Shown piece after piece: positions 39,930 to 48,810 of a stretch of DNA of 64,000 bases. Under the pieces are notes generated by a model. The model worked only from the letters and a program-made list of their open reading frames with translations, was not told the origin of the DNA and ran no database searches. Every line of letters starts with the position of its first letter. Position 1 is the stretch's first letter. The translations under genes were made by a program, and so were the position numbers. This DNA comes from a virus: positions 1-64,000 of the IMG/VR virus record IMGVR_UViG_3300030419_007010. The stretch is one strand, 5' to 3'.

Positions 39930-40514
39930 TTATTCCTCCTTGCTTTCTTCTAGACGATAAATGTTAGCAATACCAAATGGTTTGATTCCCGGACGAATTG
40001 AGCCCTTGTCCGTATGATGGTATCTTTCCGGATCGTATTCGGTAGAATCTTCTGGTCCGGGTTCGGCCAATCTTCTCTCCTCTTCTGCATCGAAAGCCTT
40101 TTCGAATTCGAAGTATGGTCTCTCTTTTTCTATGAACTTACTGATAGTAAATAAAGCGATTTGTGTAGAATTATAATCTTTGCTCTCGCAAATTTTCGCT
40201 TCCATAGAAGAATAAATATTCCCGCCTTGTATTGAGTCGTATTCGATAACGCCTTTTCTTCTTAAAAACCCGAAGAGGCGATCTTGAGCATTATATACTT
40301 CATCACCGAAAACTTGTTTAGCAAAAGCGACAATCTTATTCTTTGAAGGCATCAAAACAATATCTATATCTTTATGATCAAAAATCATAACGTTGCCATC
40401 TAAAGTTCTACGAGCGTTTAATTTAATAGTTACTGCAGAGCTTTTTGGCTTTTCCTGTTCCGGAAGAGCTTCTTGTGTTTTTTGTTGATTGCCAACTTTT
40501 ACTGTTATTGCCAT
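39930..40514 (-). CDS. Conserved head-operon protein, unknown
   Basis: 194 residues. The middle (about 28-135: AVTIKLNARRTLDGNVMIFD, then HKDIDIVLMPSKNKIVAFAK and QVFGDEVYNAQDRLFGFLRR) is well structured with alternating strands and helices; the last 55 residues are acidic and Tyr/Pro-rich. It lies between portal-linked core protein and protease genes, where T4 has gp67 and gp68 prohead core proteins, but I see no sequence evidence for identity with them. ATG overlaps the previous stop (TAATG). Confidence 0.5.
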   Translation of the reverse strand: MAITVKVGNQQKTQEALPEQEKPKSSAVTIKLNARRTLDGNVMIFDHKDIDIVLMPSKNKIVAFAKQVFGDEVYNAQDRLFGFLRRKGVIEYDSIQGGNIYSSMEAKICESKDYNSTQIALFTISKFIEKERPYFEFEKAFDAEEERRLAEPGPEDSTEYDPERYHHTDKGSIRPGIKPFGIANIYRLEESKEE

Positions 40515-41335
40515 TAGCTTTGTATCTCTTTTACTAAACTTTGAATTTTCATAATCTTTTGAATCATACTCGAAGTTATTTCTGTGTTTCTAAACTCTTC
40601 TATTGTATTAATAACTTTCTGTGTTTTTTCAAAAATCAAAGGATTGCTTTTAACCGCCTCGGAGTGAAGCGATTCTGTCATTTGGGTTTTTAATCTTCCA
40701 ACTTCTTCATTTAAGAAGACTTTGAACTCAACACCATTGTCTGAAAAAGAAGTAATATACTTATTCAGCAATTCTTTTTGTTCTTCTTGCAGGTTCTTGG
40801 AATAAATTGAATTAAAGTTTTTTGTAAATGTATTAAAAACCAACTTGTCGGTTGTCACAATTTTTTCTTTTAGCATTTCCTGTGGCTCGCTCAACTGGCC
40901 AATCACTTTTTCTTCTAAAAGAACTCGTTTTTTAGGTCCATCTTCTTCATTGAAAAGTTGATAGATCGTGGCGATATTTTTATATTGCGGAACAAAGTTA
41001 GAAAATATATTTCTTGAGAGAGATTTGTTTATTTGATTAATAAGTTTGCTTTGAGCTTCAAAAACCTCTTCTCTATCTAAACTTTTATATTCTCTTCTAG
41101 CTTCGTATACTAGCTTTTCTGCTATTCTGCTTGACAAGTTTCTACTTTCTAATAAAGATTTATAAATATCTAATTCTTTTTTGAGAATGCTGTCTTTTTT
41201 AAAGTTTTCTTTTATTAGTGAAATAATCTTGTTTTTTGTTTGTGAATTATTCTTGACAATTGATTTTGTTAGTTCTTTTACAAGTGCTTCAAATAAAAAC
41301 GCTGTATTTCTTTTCTTATTATGTCTAAACTTCAT
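40514..41335 (-). CDS. Conserved protein next to portal, possible prohead core protein
   Basis: 273 residues, highly helical and charged throughout (Lys/Glu-rich, with long heptad-like stretches at about 15-120 and 215-270). The N-terminus MKFRHNKKRNTAFLFEALVK with ELTKSIV is conserved in my memory among unannotated genes that follow the portal in marine T4-like phages. A prohead core or portal-associated role is likely by context. Its start overlaps the portal gene by 11 bases. Confidence 0.5.
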   Translation of the reverse strand: MKFRHNKKRNTAFLFEALVKELTKSIVKNNSQTKNKIISLIKENFKKDSILKKELDIYKSLLESRNLSSRIAEKLVYEARREYKSLDREEVFEAQSKLINQINKSLSRNIFSNFVPQYKNIATIYQLFNEEDGPKKRVLLEEKVIGQLSEPQEMLKEKIVTTDKLVFNTFTKNFNSIYSKNLQEEQKELLNKYITSFSDNGVEFKVFLNEEVGRLKTQMTESLHSEAVKSNPLIFEKTQKVINTIEEFRNTEITSSMIQKIMKIQSLVKEIQS

Positions 41336-43316
41336 TCTTTTTCGTCTCCAACAATTCCATTTCGTTGATTAACTGCTTTATATCATGATCAACTTTTAAT
41401 AAATTATCTTCATCTCTTTTATAATTAGACTCTAAATTCTCTGAAATACCTTTTGCTAGTCTTCGCATGTCGTCAGCGCCTTTCCAGATATTTCTTGTGG
41501 TATTTTTTGTTAATTCATCTGCCCACACACCCTTATAATGTCTTTGCCTTGCGGAGCCGGCATAATTGGGATTTTTTTCGGGCATATACCACTTTTTAGA
41601 TTTCGGAGTAGTTGTTTGTACGCTCGTGCCTTTCTTTCTAACTAGCTTTATAGGCATCTCCTTTCCATCATCTCTTTTTGCCGGGGCAGCGAGCAGGGCA
41701 CCGGGATCGGCCGGCTCTTCAGCGCCAGCTTCGGGCACTGCCAATTCCTCATCACCAGCCGCGATGGCTTCTTCTTCGGGCGGCAGGCCTCCACCAAGAT
41801 CGTCCATCGGTTCATCGAGACCCTCCAGATCACCAAGTCCTCCGGCTCCAGGTTCGGCGCCTGCTGTGACTTCTTCAACTGTTCTTTCTAGAGCAGCCTC
41901 AAACTTTCTGTCATAGAACATCTCTCTCTGACATCTAGTAAACTCTTCTTCGGACATGCTGAATAGGTGATCTGAAATCCATCGCTTGCTGAAATATCCT
42001 TCGGTGGCTGCGCTAGCAACATCAAATTTAGTTCTCCAGTGTTCTAGTTCCTGCATCTCTGCTAGTTTAGATGGATTGTTCAAAGCAATCTTGAACGAAA
42101 CCAAGTCGGCGCCTCTGTAGCCAAGAGTAAACAAATGGACAATGCCAATTTTCTCTAGTTCTGAAATTATAACTCTTTGAAGCCTCTGAATGGTTCTCGC
42201 AAATCGAATATCTTTTTGAGCTAGCGTTGTTTTATCTTCTTCTGCGCCGCCTTCCGTCTGCGCCAAATAAGATGCCGGTATCTTTAGTGCCGAGAATAGC
42301 TTATCTCGCAAATATTTGATATCATCAATATCACCAGTATACGTGCCGCCCGGTAGAGACTCAACTTTAGAAGAAGTATCCCCGCGAACTGGAATAAAGT
42401 AATCTTCTTCAACGCTCATCGGGTTATAACGCAAATCGACGCGTCCGGTATCTTGATCGATGACCTGATTTCTCTTCATTTGCGTCATGACCTTCTGCAT
42501 ATACTGTTCAACATCGGCAGGAGGAATATTGCCTACATCAATATAGAAAACTCTTCTCTCTGGCGAGCGGACAATACGATAGGCCATTACGGCGTCTTCC
42601 ATAAGAGTTAGCTGGCGCCAAATTCTTCTAGCCGGCTCCAAAATAGAGGTTCCATAAGGAGAATACTTATCGTTGCCTAAAATTCTAAAGTGTGCAATCT
42701 GCCAGTTCTCAAATGTAATGCCACCGGTGTTCCATTGATACTGAATATAGTTTGGATTAGTCTTGTCTTCACCCTCAAGTCTTTCTATTTCTTGCGGAGG
42801 CAGGCCAACTGCATATTGGATGCCTTCTTGTTCGTCAATATCTAAATAAAGAAAGAAGTCGCCGTATTTGCACATTGTGCGAGCCCAGCCGAATAAATTA
42901 AATTCAATATTTAATACATTCTTATATAAGTTATCCAAAACTGTTTTTATTTCTTCGTTATGACAACTAATTTTCATCAACGGCTGCAAATCGCTAGATG
43001 TAGTCATCTCGTCTGCATAAATATCAAGCGCTGAAGCGATTTCTGGCGTATATTCCATCTGATCAAAGTCAACATACCGATCGGCACGGTTTTGATTCGC
43101 CATATAATTGGCTTGAATTGAATCATAAGGATTATACTCTGACTTTTTAAACTGTTGACCGGAAGATGAGCGAATATTATACTTTGATATTTCTCTACGA
43201 TGAGGTTGTCGAGGAAGCTGCCTACGATAGTTTACAATCGGGCCTGACAAAAGTCGCGTGAGTTTTCGGAATAATATATTTTTTGAATTTCTAGGGTTAT
43301 TTTTATTTTCAGCCAT
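41325..43316 (-). CDS. Portal protein (gp20-like)
   Basis: 663 residues. The T4 gp20 family is recognised from the wing/clip region YVDFDQMEYTPEIASALDIY with ADEMTTSSDLQP, LFGWARTMCKYGDFFLYLDI, the stem region LEPARRIWRQLTLMEDAVMA with YRIVRSPERRVFYIDVGNIP, and YTGDIDDIKYLRDKLFSALK followed by PASYLAQTEGG. The C-terminal ~170 residues begin with an acidic Gly/Pro/Glu-rich stretch (about 470-540) that is longer than in T4 and ends in a helical tail. It forms the dodecameric DNA entry ring and the terminase docking site, and nucleates the prohead. Terminase lies two bases upstream. Confidence 0.92.
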   Translation of the reverse strand: MAENKNNPRNSKNILFRKLTRLLSGPIVNYRRQLPRQPHRREISKYNIRSSSGQQFKKSEYNPYDSIQANYMANQNRADRYVDFDQMEYTPEIASALDIYADEMTTSSDLQPLMKISCHNEEIKTVLDNLYKNVLNIEFNLFGWARTMCKYGDFFLYLDIDEQEGIQYAVGLPPQEIERLEGEDKTNPNYIQYQWNTGGITFENWQIAHFRILGNDKYSPYGTSILEPARRIWRQLTLMEDAVMAYRIVRSPERRVFYIDVGNIPPADVEQYMQKVMTQMKRNQVIDQDTGRVDLRYNPMSVEEDYFIPVRGDTSSKVESLPGGTYTGDIDDIKYLRDKLFSALKIPASYLAQTEGGAEEDKTTLAQKDIRFARTIQRLQRVIISELEKIGIVHLFTLGYRGADLVSFKIALNNPSKLAEMQELEHWRTKFDVASAATEGYFSKRWISDHLFSMSEEEFTRCQREMFYDRKFEAALERTVEEVTAGAEPGAGGLGDLEGLDEPMDDLGGGLPPEEEAIAAGDEELAVPEAGAEEPADPGALLAAPAKRDDGKEMPIKLVRKKGTSVQTTTPKSKKWYMPEKNPNYAGSARQRHYKGVWADELTKNTTRNIWKGADDMRRLAKGISENLESNYKRDEDNLLKVDHDIKQLINEMELLETKKNEV

Positions 43317-43318
43317 TT

Positions 43319-44893
43319 TTAACCTTTAAGCAGCCACGAATATTCTTGATATTTCTTTTTCTCGTCTGTTTCTTTTATAGGACGAAAGCCCTGTTGGCCC
43401 GGAATATTTGTATTGATTTCGGAAGATGTTTTCTTTATAGCTCCCAAGAAAGCTTTCTTATATTCTAGATCTCTTTGGTTCATTGTAAATGCTGTATCCT
43501 TGATCCAGCATCCGATTGCACAAGATATAATTAAATCATCATTATATTTTTTCATTGCTTGTGGTTTACCATGATTCCAAACAAAAGTTTTCATTTCATT
43601 AAATAGTCTTCTAGAATATACTGTAATTAGTTTATTTCTAATGAATTCTTCCATTTTCGCCACAACTAGAGGGCGCGTCTTTAAAGACATCGTAAAACCA
43701 GGAACTGTATTAGATTTATATTCTGCCGTAATTGGGTCTACATAATCGTGAGAAGACTTGTAAGAATAGTAAATGTTAGGATAATTCATTTCCTGAAGTT
43801 TTTCCAGTACTGCCCATCCAATAGAGTTATTTTCAATAGCAACCATGCAGTTGCCGTACTCTTTTCCAACCTCATTTAAAAGGTTTGAGAATATATCGGG
43901 TGTAGGCTTGCCTCGGTACTCTGCTACAATCTCCATTGTCTCTATTTTTAAGATATGAAAGACAGAGAAGTCGGCGCCATCTCCGCGAGCGACGTCTGCA
44001 GAAATTAAATATGTAGAGCCTTGTTGGAACTCTTCCCAAATCCAGAAGTTTCTATCGAAGCCAGTTTTATACTTTGGCTCTTTTATAGATTTTTCTATTC
44101 TTTCCATATCTTCTGGGTGGAATACCGTCTCACCAGACATGTTGAAGTTGCATTCAAGCTCTTGAGCAATTTGGCGGCGAGACATGTTCATTGTTTCTTT
44201 TTCGAACCACTCCTGATCTCGTTCAGGATGCACATCCCACGGCAAAATAGTCGAATGAAAATCGTTTTTGTCCTCTTCAGAATCAATATAAGTCTGATGG
44301 AACCAGTTTCCAACACCATTCGGAGTCGATAGAGCAATGCAGCGGCCACCAGTTGATAGCGTCGGGTACAGGCCTGTCCAAAGCTCTTCCAAGCCCTCTA
44401 CGTGTGCGGCCTCATCGATTACAAGTAGTGAAAGAGCCTCTGAACGACCTGCGTCGCCTGAAGTAGACGACGCTTTAATCTGCGAGCCGTTCGATAATTC
44501 GAAAGAAGTTCTGTTGTCTACTGAAATTGTTGCTATTTTCAACCAACTGGGCAAGTTTTTAATAATTGATTTTACTTTTTTAACAAGATTTGCTGCAGTA
44601 TTAAACTTTGTAGCAATCACAAGAATGTTTTTGTCTCGATGAAACATCATCATCCAAACAATATAAGCTGCTGAAATAGTTGATATTCCTAACTGGCGTG
44701 CTTTTAGGATAACATTAAATCGATAGTCGTTAAAATCATTTATTAAATCTTCCTGGTAATCAAACATCTTAAAAGGGATAAGACCTTTCAGTGGATGGGA
44801 GATTTTTGCGTAAGTATTAATAAAATAGCCAGCGTTCTTGCCGCATTTAACTATCTCTTTGAGTGCCTCATCTCTTGAGATTTCGTATGACAT
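43319..44893 (-). CDS. Terminase large subunit (gp17-like)
   Basis: 524 residues from the ATG at 44893; a GTG one codon upstream is an alternative. The ATPase domain has the adenine-binding YQEDLINDF region, Walker A-type KARQLGIST (about 64-72), the helicase-like VIATKFNTAANLVKKV, and Walker B/catalytic VIDEAAH (about 158-164), then ALSTPNGVGNWF. The RNase H-like nuclease domain begins with YLISADVARGDGADFSVFHI (metal-binding Asp) and has CMVAIENNSIGWAV and a late acidic DDLIISCAIG. It powers DNA packaging and cuts the concatemer. It sits before portal in the conserved head gene order. Confidence 0.93.
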   Translation of the reverse strand: MSYEISRDEALKEIVKCGKNAGYFINTYAKISHPLKGLIPFKMFDYQEDLINDFNDYRFNVILKARQLGISTISAAYIVWMMMFHRDKNILVIATKFNTAANLVKKVKSIIKNLPSWLKIATISVDNRTSFELSNGSQIKASSTSGDAGRSEALSLLVIDEAAHVEGLEELWTGLYPTLSTGGRCIALSTPNGVGNWFHQTYIDSEEDKNDFHSTILPWDVHPERDQEWFEKETMNMSRRQIAQELECNFNMSGETVFHPEDMERIEKSIKEPKYKTGFDRNFWIWEEFQQGSTYLISADVARGDGADFSVFHILKIETMEIVAEYRGKPTPDIFSNLLNEVGKEYGNCMVAIENNSIGWAVLEKLQEMNYPNIYYSYKSSHDYVDPITAEYKSNTVPGFTMSLKTRPLVVAKMEEFIRNKLITVYSRRLFNEMKTFVWNHGKPQAMKKYNDDLIISCAIGCWIKDTAFTMNQRDLEYKKAFLGAIKKTSSEINTNIPGQQGFRPIKETDEKKKYQEYSWLLKG

Positions 44894-44898
44894 CACAA

Positions 44899-45441
44899 TT
44901 ACTTCTGTGGTGCTCTCTGATTTTTATTCTCGGCCTTCTTGCCTAATCCGCCCAAACCCAAGAACTCTCTAAAGCTCGAATCTAGACGATCCTCTGTTGG
45001 TTCTAGACGATCAACTACATCATCTAATCCGCCGATCTTGTAGACCTTCGTAGCTTGGCACCAAACTCTAACTTTCGAAGTCTTTTGAATTAGAATATCT
45101 GCTTCTGCTGCTTCTTTTAGAGATAAAGTATTGCCAGTAATTTTTTTGTATTCTTTCTTAAGATATTTAACAATATCACTAAAGGCGCTTTCAATTACAT
45201 CTTCATAATTTGTCGAATATACATCGCGTAATTTAATGTCAGATTGATAAAGAACAACCAGTCTAGAGCCGTCGATTCTGACCTTGAATCCATCAACCAC
45301 TCTAGAATCCGTAATTGGATTTCCCTCTTCTCTTCTTAAACCTACTTTAAGAGGCTCGCCTTTTTCGTCAAGGGCTCCATCATATGCATTTGCTGCAGCT
45401 TGGGCAATGCCTCTAACGACATCTAGTGCTTTCTGTGACAT
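44899..45441 (-). CDS. Conserved protein upstream of terminase, unknown
   Basis: 180 residues. The first part is helical (LDVVRGIAQAAANAYDGALD), followed by a beta-rich region (VVDGFKVRIDGSRLVVLYQS) and a helix (FSDIVKYLKKEYKKITGNTL). The C-terminus (SSFREFLGLGGLGKKAENK) is a short motif followed by a basic tail. It lies directly upstream of the large terminase (5-base gap), where a small terminase subunit is often found, but no DNA-binding fold is evident, so the role is unassigned. It overlaps the 128-aa gene by one base. Confidence 0.5.
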   Translation of the reverse strand: MSQKALDVVRGIAQAAANAYDGALDEKGEPLKVGLRREEGNPITDSRVVDGFKVRIDGSRLVVLYQSDIKLRDVYSTNYEDVIESAFSDIVKYLKKEYKKITGNTLSLKEAAEADILIQKTSKVRVWCQATKVYKIGGLDDVVDRLEPTEDRLDSSFREFLGLGGLGKKAENKNQRAPQK

Positions 45442-45827
45442 TATTTATCTCCTTTATTTGGGCGCCAGCCTTTTTGCCAGCGTTCCTCTCGTCCTTCTAC
45501 ATATTGGACAAAACATTTAAAACAACAATCAAATTTTGACATGTATACATCATCTTTTATATCAAACGAATAAGTTTCGCAAACTAAACAAGTTCTTTCT
45601 AGCTCTTTATTAAGTAGTTTTTTGGGAACTAAAAAACCATTAGTTTCGACCTTTTCTAGTTGTTCTTCTACTTTGCGCTCTTTCTCTGCTAATTCTTTTA
45701 GCTGCTCAAGATACTCTTTTTCTTTATTCTCGTCCCAATCTGATTTAGGATTACGAGTAGTCAGTTGGCCATATTTGCTTGAAATAGCCTTTTCGAGCTT
45801 TGCGATATAATTCCAGTCTTTTTCCAT
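45441..45827 (-). CDS. Zinc-ribbon-like small protein upstream of terminase
   Basis: 128 residues. The N-terminal 75 residues are a charged helical region (coiled coil around EYLEQLKELAEKERKVEEQL). The C-terminal part has two cysteine pairs, CLVC (about 80-83) and CFKC (about 103-106), with an extra Cys before the second, spaced as in a zinc ribbon. It might bind DNA or another protein, and by position might serve as a packaging accessory such as a small terminase; that is a guess. It is the first gene after the 119-base gap carrying a strong terminator. Confidence 0.5.
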   Translation of the reverse strand: MEKDWNYIAKLEKAISSKYGQLTTRNPKSDWDENKEKEYLEQLKELAEKERKVEEQLEKVETNGFLVPKKLLNKELERTCLVCETYSFDIKDDVYMSKFDCCFKCFVQYVEGREERWQKGWRPNKGDK

Positions 45828-45865
45828 AACCTATAGTATATAATGCTTTTTATATAGTTTTAACC

Positions 45866-45904
45866 AAAAAAGCATGGCCCGCTCGGAGAAAACTCCGAGC
45901 GGGC
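45866..45904 (-). terminator. Strong rho-independent terminator after the 906-aa fibre gene
   Basis: A 12-bp perfect GC-rich stem (45877-45888 with 45893-45904) with a four-base loop is followed on the coding strand, five bases later, by six T. A smaller 6-bp hairpin (GTTAAC/GTTAAC, 45926-45941) lies nearer the stop. It separates the fibre gene from the packaging/head operon; an ACTATATAAAAAG stretch follows it. Confidence 0.88.
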
Positions 45905-45946
45905 GCTGTCTAAAAAATAGACGTTGTTAACAAAAGTTAACGAGAC

Positions 45947-48667
45947 TTAGCTATTATCTTTCGAAAGCTTCGCCTTTAATTCTTCAATTTGCTCTTGCTG
46001 CTCTTTGACAGCTTCAACAAGTACTGAAGTTAACTTAGCATAATCAATACCAAGAGTACCTTGATTTGTTGTAGAAACAACTTCTGGTACAGAGTTCTTC
46101 ATTTCTTGAGCCAAGAAACCGATCTCTTGCTTCTCTGGATTGTGCTTGAATTGGTAAGTTACACCTCTCATCGACATAACCTTGTCAAGAGCGCTATCAA
46201 GGTTCTTGATATCTTTCTTGAGGGTTTCATCAGAATTAAGGACGAACGCATCAGCAGTAACATTTGCACCTTCTGCCAAGTTAAGATCAACTCCCACTTC
46301 AATAGACTCAGAGCTGTTGGTTGTAACAAACTTCAAGTAAGAGTTGTCACCTTCTCTAAAGTCTAGAGCGTTGGAACTGTTGTCAACTAGCCTGGCTCCG
46401 TTTCCGCCTACAAAGTATACATCCTGACCAGAAGCAACACTTAAACCAGTGGAAGCTGTCACCTGGGCCATGATACCAACAACATCGGAGGTCGCGTTAC
46501 CGAGAGTAGTGTTTCCTAATGCTGAGAACGTGTTGCCGTTGGCAACTGTGGTCACTGCATTGAACGTCGCGCCGCCGTCGAAGACAGCTGAATCTGAGAA
46601 AGTGCATGCACCGCCGGCGGCGATGGTGATAGCAGCAGTATCGCTTACTGAACCAATTGTACCGCCGTCTGCTACTGTCATGCTAGAAGCATTAACGTTA
46701 CCACCAGAACTGTAAATTACAGCTTTGTTGTTTACAACGCTATTGGCAGATGAACCATCAAGCAAGTTGAGTTCGCCAGCATCTGAAGTAACGAGTGTAC
46801 CTCCGAGCTTAAGACCATTGGTGCCATCATGTGAGGCAATATCATAGTCATAAGCGCCATCGCTGAAAGTAAGATCGCCGTCGCCGTTCCAGGTCAGCGA
46901 AGCGGCGACGTCAGCGGTACCAATAGTACCAGCAGACTTAATCAAGATATCGTCTTTGAAGGTTACGATACCGGTAGATGCTAAAGTCATGACATCAGCA
47001 ACCGTTGCGTTTCCGATTGTACCGCCGTCTTTGATCTTAATATCGTCTTTGAAAGTTACGATACCGTCTGCAGCAAGCGTCATTGCATCAGCAGAAGTTG
47101 CGTTACCGATTGTACCGCCGTCTTTGATCAAGATATCGTCTTTGAAGGTTACGATACCGTTTGCAGCAAGCGTCATTGCATCAGCAGAAGTTGCGTTACC
47201 GATTGTACCGCCGTCTTTGATCTTAATATCGTCTTTGAAAGTTACGATACCGGCGCTGGAAATTGTCATTGCATCATAGGCACCGTCGGAGCCGATATTA
47301 CCGTCGTTCTTGACAGTAAGGCGGCCAACGAAGTGACCGTCATTGCCGTAGACATCACCAGAGGCTGAAAGGTGGGCCGCGGACGCAGCGGTAGAGCCAC
47401 TAACAACAACACCATTAAGTTCCGAATCCCAAGAAAGGGTACCTGCAGCAGCAGTTGGGCCTTCCATGCCGTCGGGTGATCCGTGACCACCGAAAGCAAT
47501 ACCAGCACCATTGACGTTGCCGCCAGTTGAACCGGAAGCAAGTACGATGTACTTGTCGGCAACTTCTAATGTGTTGACTGTCTTGGTAACACTGTTAATT
47601 GTGTTGACGTCAAGATGATCAACAGCGATATAAGAAGCGCTCAGAGAGCCATTGAGTCTCACATCGTGTGCATAAATGCTTTTGAACAGAAGAGAGTTAG
47701 TTCCTAGATCAACATCGTTGGTAGTAGTCGGCTTAAGAACTCCGTCGACTAGCTGAACTTGCGATGTTCCGGCGATATCAAAGATATGACCAGCGGCATC
47801 ATTAGCTCTATATGTGATCTGACCATCGGCAGTCAAAGCGAGATCGGCATCTGTGCCAGTGCCGTCGGCTGTGGCGATCGTGGAAGCACCATTAGTTGTT
47901 GATGTGATCGAAAGTGTATCACCAGAGCTTGGAGTCATGACGATTGAATCGTCTGTGATAACAGTAGAGCCAACGGTGTAACCTGAAGTAGTAGCAACTG
48001 CGCCGTCGGTACCGACTGTGAACTCGCTGCCATCGGTAGCGAACTCGTCGGCAGTAAGGCTCCCGGCAGCAACAACTACGCCGGCATTGCTAACAGTGAA
48101 TTTGTTGCCGCCGTTGTCAATTTCGATACCACCGTCGAGGTTAGAAAGACCCGTGACAGCAAGAGTGCCAGCAGCGGCAAAGTTCTTGTTTGCTGTTACC
48201 GTCTCAGAGCCGTTACTTGTAGCAAACGTCATGTACGCGGCGTCGGCCTCTTCGATTACTAAAGCCGTGGCCGAGTTGTCCGGGATCTTAACAGATCCGG
48301 CTGATCCGAAGGTGAGTGCTCCGTCACCACCGTTTAGTGTGACATCACCTGAAAATGTCCAATCACCGCTAACAGTCTCGTCAAGGTTGTGACCAAGAAT
48401 ACGAGCTGGTTTTGATAACTCAAGGTTGTCAGTTGATGGCTTTAGAAAGTAAAGACTGCCTGTTAAGCCGGCTTGCACACTGCTTTGTTCCAGATCGGAG
48501 CCAGAAGCAAAAAGTCGAATAACAGAACCAGAAGCTTGCAGCGAACCAACTTGATCCGAAGCAGCGTCAGTTTCACTGTCCCAACGACTTGAAGTTATGT
48601 TTAATTGTAAGACGCTTGCACCAAACTGTGCTACAGTTGGCTTTCCGTCTAGTAATGAATGTCCCAT
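45947..48667 (-). CDS. Fibre protein with C-terminal S74 self-cleaving chaperone
   Basis: 906 residues. Most of it is a beta-rich shaft of Thr/Asp/Gly/Ala repeats. Residues of about 465-590 include four tandem 31-residue units (TFKDDILIKDGGTIGNATSA type). The C-terminal 95 residues are an intramolecular chaperone of the Peptidase S74 family: NSDETLKKDIKNLD (S812 the likely autocleavage serine, in the S-D-x-x-L-K motif), MRGVTYQF, IGFLAQEM, LGIDYAKLTSVLVEAVKEQQ and a terminal coiled coil. The chaperone trimerises the fibre and cuts itself off. It probably acts in host recognition or as a whisker/head fibre. It has a promoter-like sequence upstream and a strong terminator downstream, so it may form its own transcription unit. 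Confidence 0.85.
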   Translation of the reverse strand: MGHSLLDGKPTVAQFGASVLQLNITSSRWDSETDAASDQVGSLQASGSVIRLFASGSDLEQSSVQAGLTGSLYFLKPSTDNLELSKPARILGHNLDETVSGDWTFSGDVTLNGGDGALTFGSAGSVKIPDNSATALVIEEADAAYMTFATSNGSETVTANKNFAAAGTLAVTGLSNLDGGIEIDNGGNKFTVSNAGVVVAAGSLTADEFATDGSEFTVGTDGAVATTSGYTVGSTVITDDSIVMTPSSGDTLSITSTTNGASTIATADGTGTDADLALTADGQITYRANDAAGHIFDIAGTSQVQLVDGVLKPTTTNDVDLGTNSLLFKSIYAHDVRLNGSLSASYIAVDHLDVNTINSVTKTVNTLEVADKYIVLASGSTGGNVNGAGIAFGGHGSPDGMEGPTAAAGTLSWDSELNGVVVSGSTAASAAHLSASGDVYGNDGHFVGRLTVKNDGNIGSDGAYDAMTISSAGIVTFKDDIKIKDGGTIGNATSADAMTLAANGIVTFKDDILIKDGGTIGNATSADAMTLAADGIVTFKDDIKIKDGGTIGNATVADVMTLASTGIVTFKDDILIKSAGTIGTADVAASLTWNGDGDLTFSDGAYDYDIASHDGTNGLKLGGTLVTSDAGELNLLDGSSANSVVNNKAVIYSSGGNVNASSMTVADGGTIGSVSDTAAITIAAGGACTFSDSAVFDGGATFNAVTTVANGNTFSALGNTTLGNATSDVVGIMAQVTASTGLSVASGQDVYFVGGNGARLVDNSSNALDFREGDNSYLKFVTTNSSESIEVGVDLNLAEGANVTADAFVLNSDETLKKDIKNLDSALDKVMSMRGVTYQFKHNPEKQEIGFLAQEMKNSVPEVVSTTNQGTLGIDYAKLTSVLVEAVKEQQEQIEELKAKLSKDNS
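46930..47275 (-). repeat. 93-bp tandem repeats inside the 906-aa fibre gene
   Basis: About four direct repeats with a 93-base (31-codon) period. Two adjacent copies are identical over 61 bases (47069-47129 and 47162-47222), indicating recent duplication or gene conversion. Confidence 0.85.
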
Positions 48668-48682
48668 AAATATTTTCCCCCT

Positions 48683-48710
48683 ATTATATGGTTTATAAAA
48701 TTATGGACAA
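48683..48710 (-). promoter_or_regulatory. Possible sigma70-type promoter for the 906-aa fibre gene
   Basis: TTGTCC (48710-48705), spacer 16, perfect TATAAT (48688-48683) on the coding strand. The -10 is only 15 bases from the ATG at 48667, so the leader would be very short. The 143-base gap is the longest in the window; its remaining part is T-rich on the coding strand and holds a weak 5-bp hairpin over the previous stop (48803-48816). Confidence 0.35.
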
Positions 48711-48810
48711 GACAAAATCATCCTGCCCAAGTTAAGTAGATCTTCACGCGGGAAAAGAAGAAAAATAAAAATGAAAAATATACTGAAAAACTTTATTTAG
48801 AGACGTAAAT

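Noticed and set aside
48668-48810. tRNA or other RNA gene in the longest gap
   Set aside because: No cloverleaf, TTCGA-type arm or CCA-like end is visible on either strand; the gap is T-rich on the coding strand with promoter-like boxes only.
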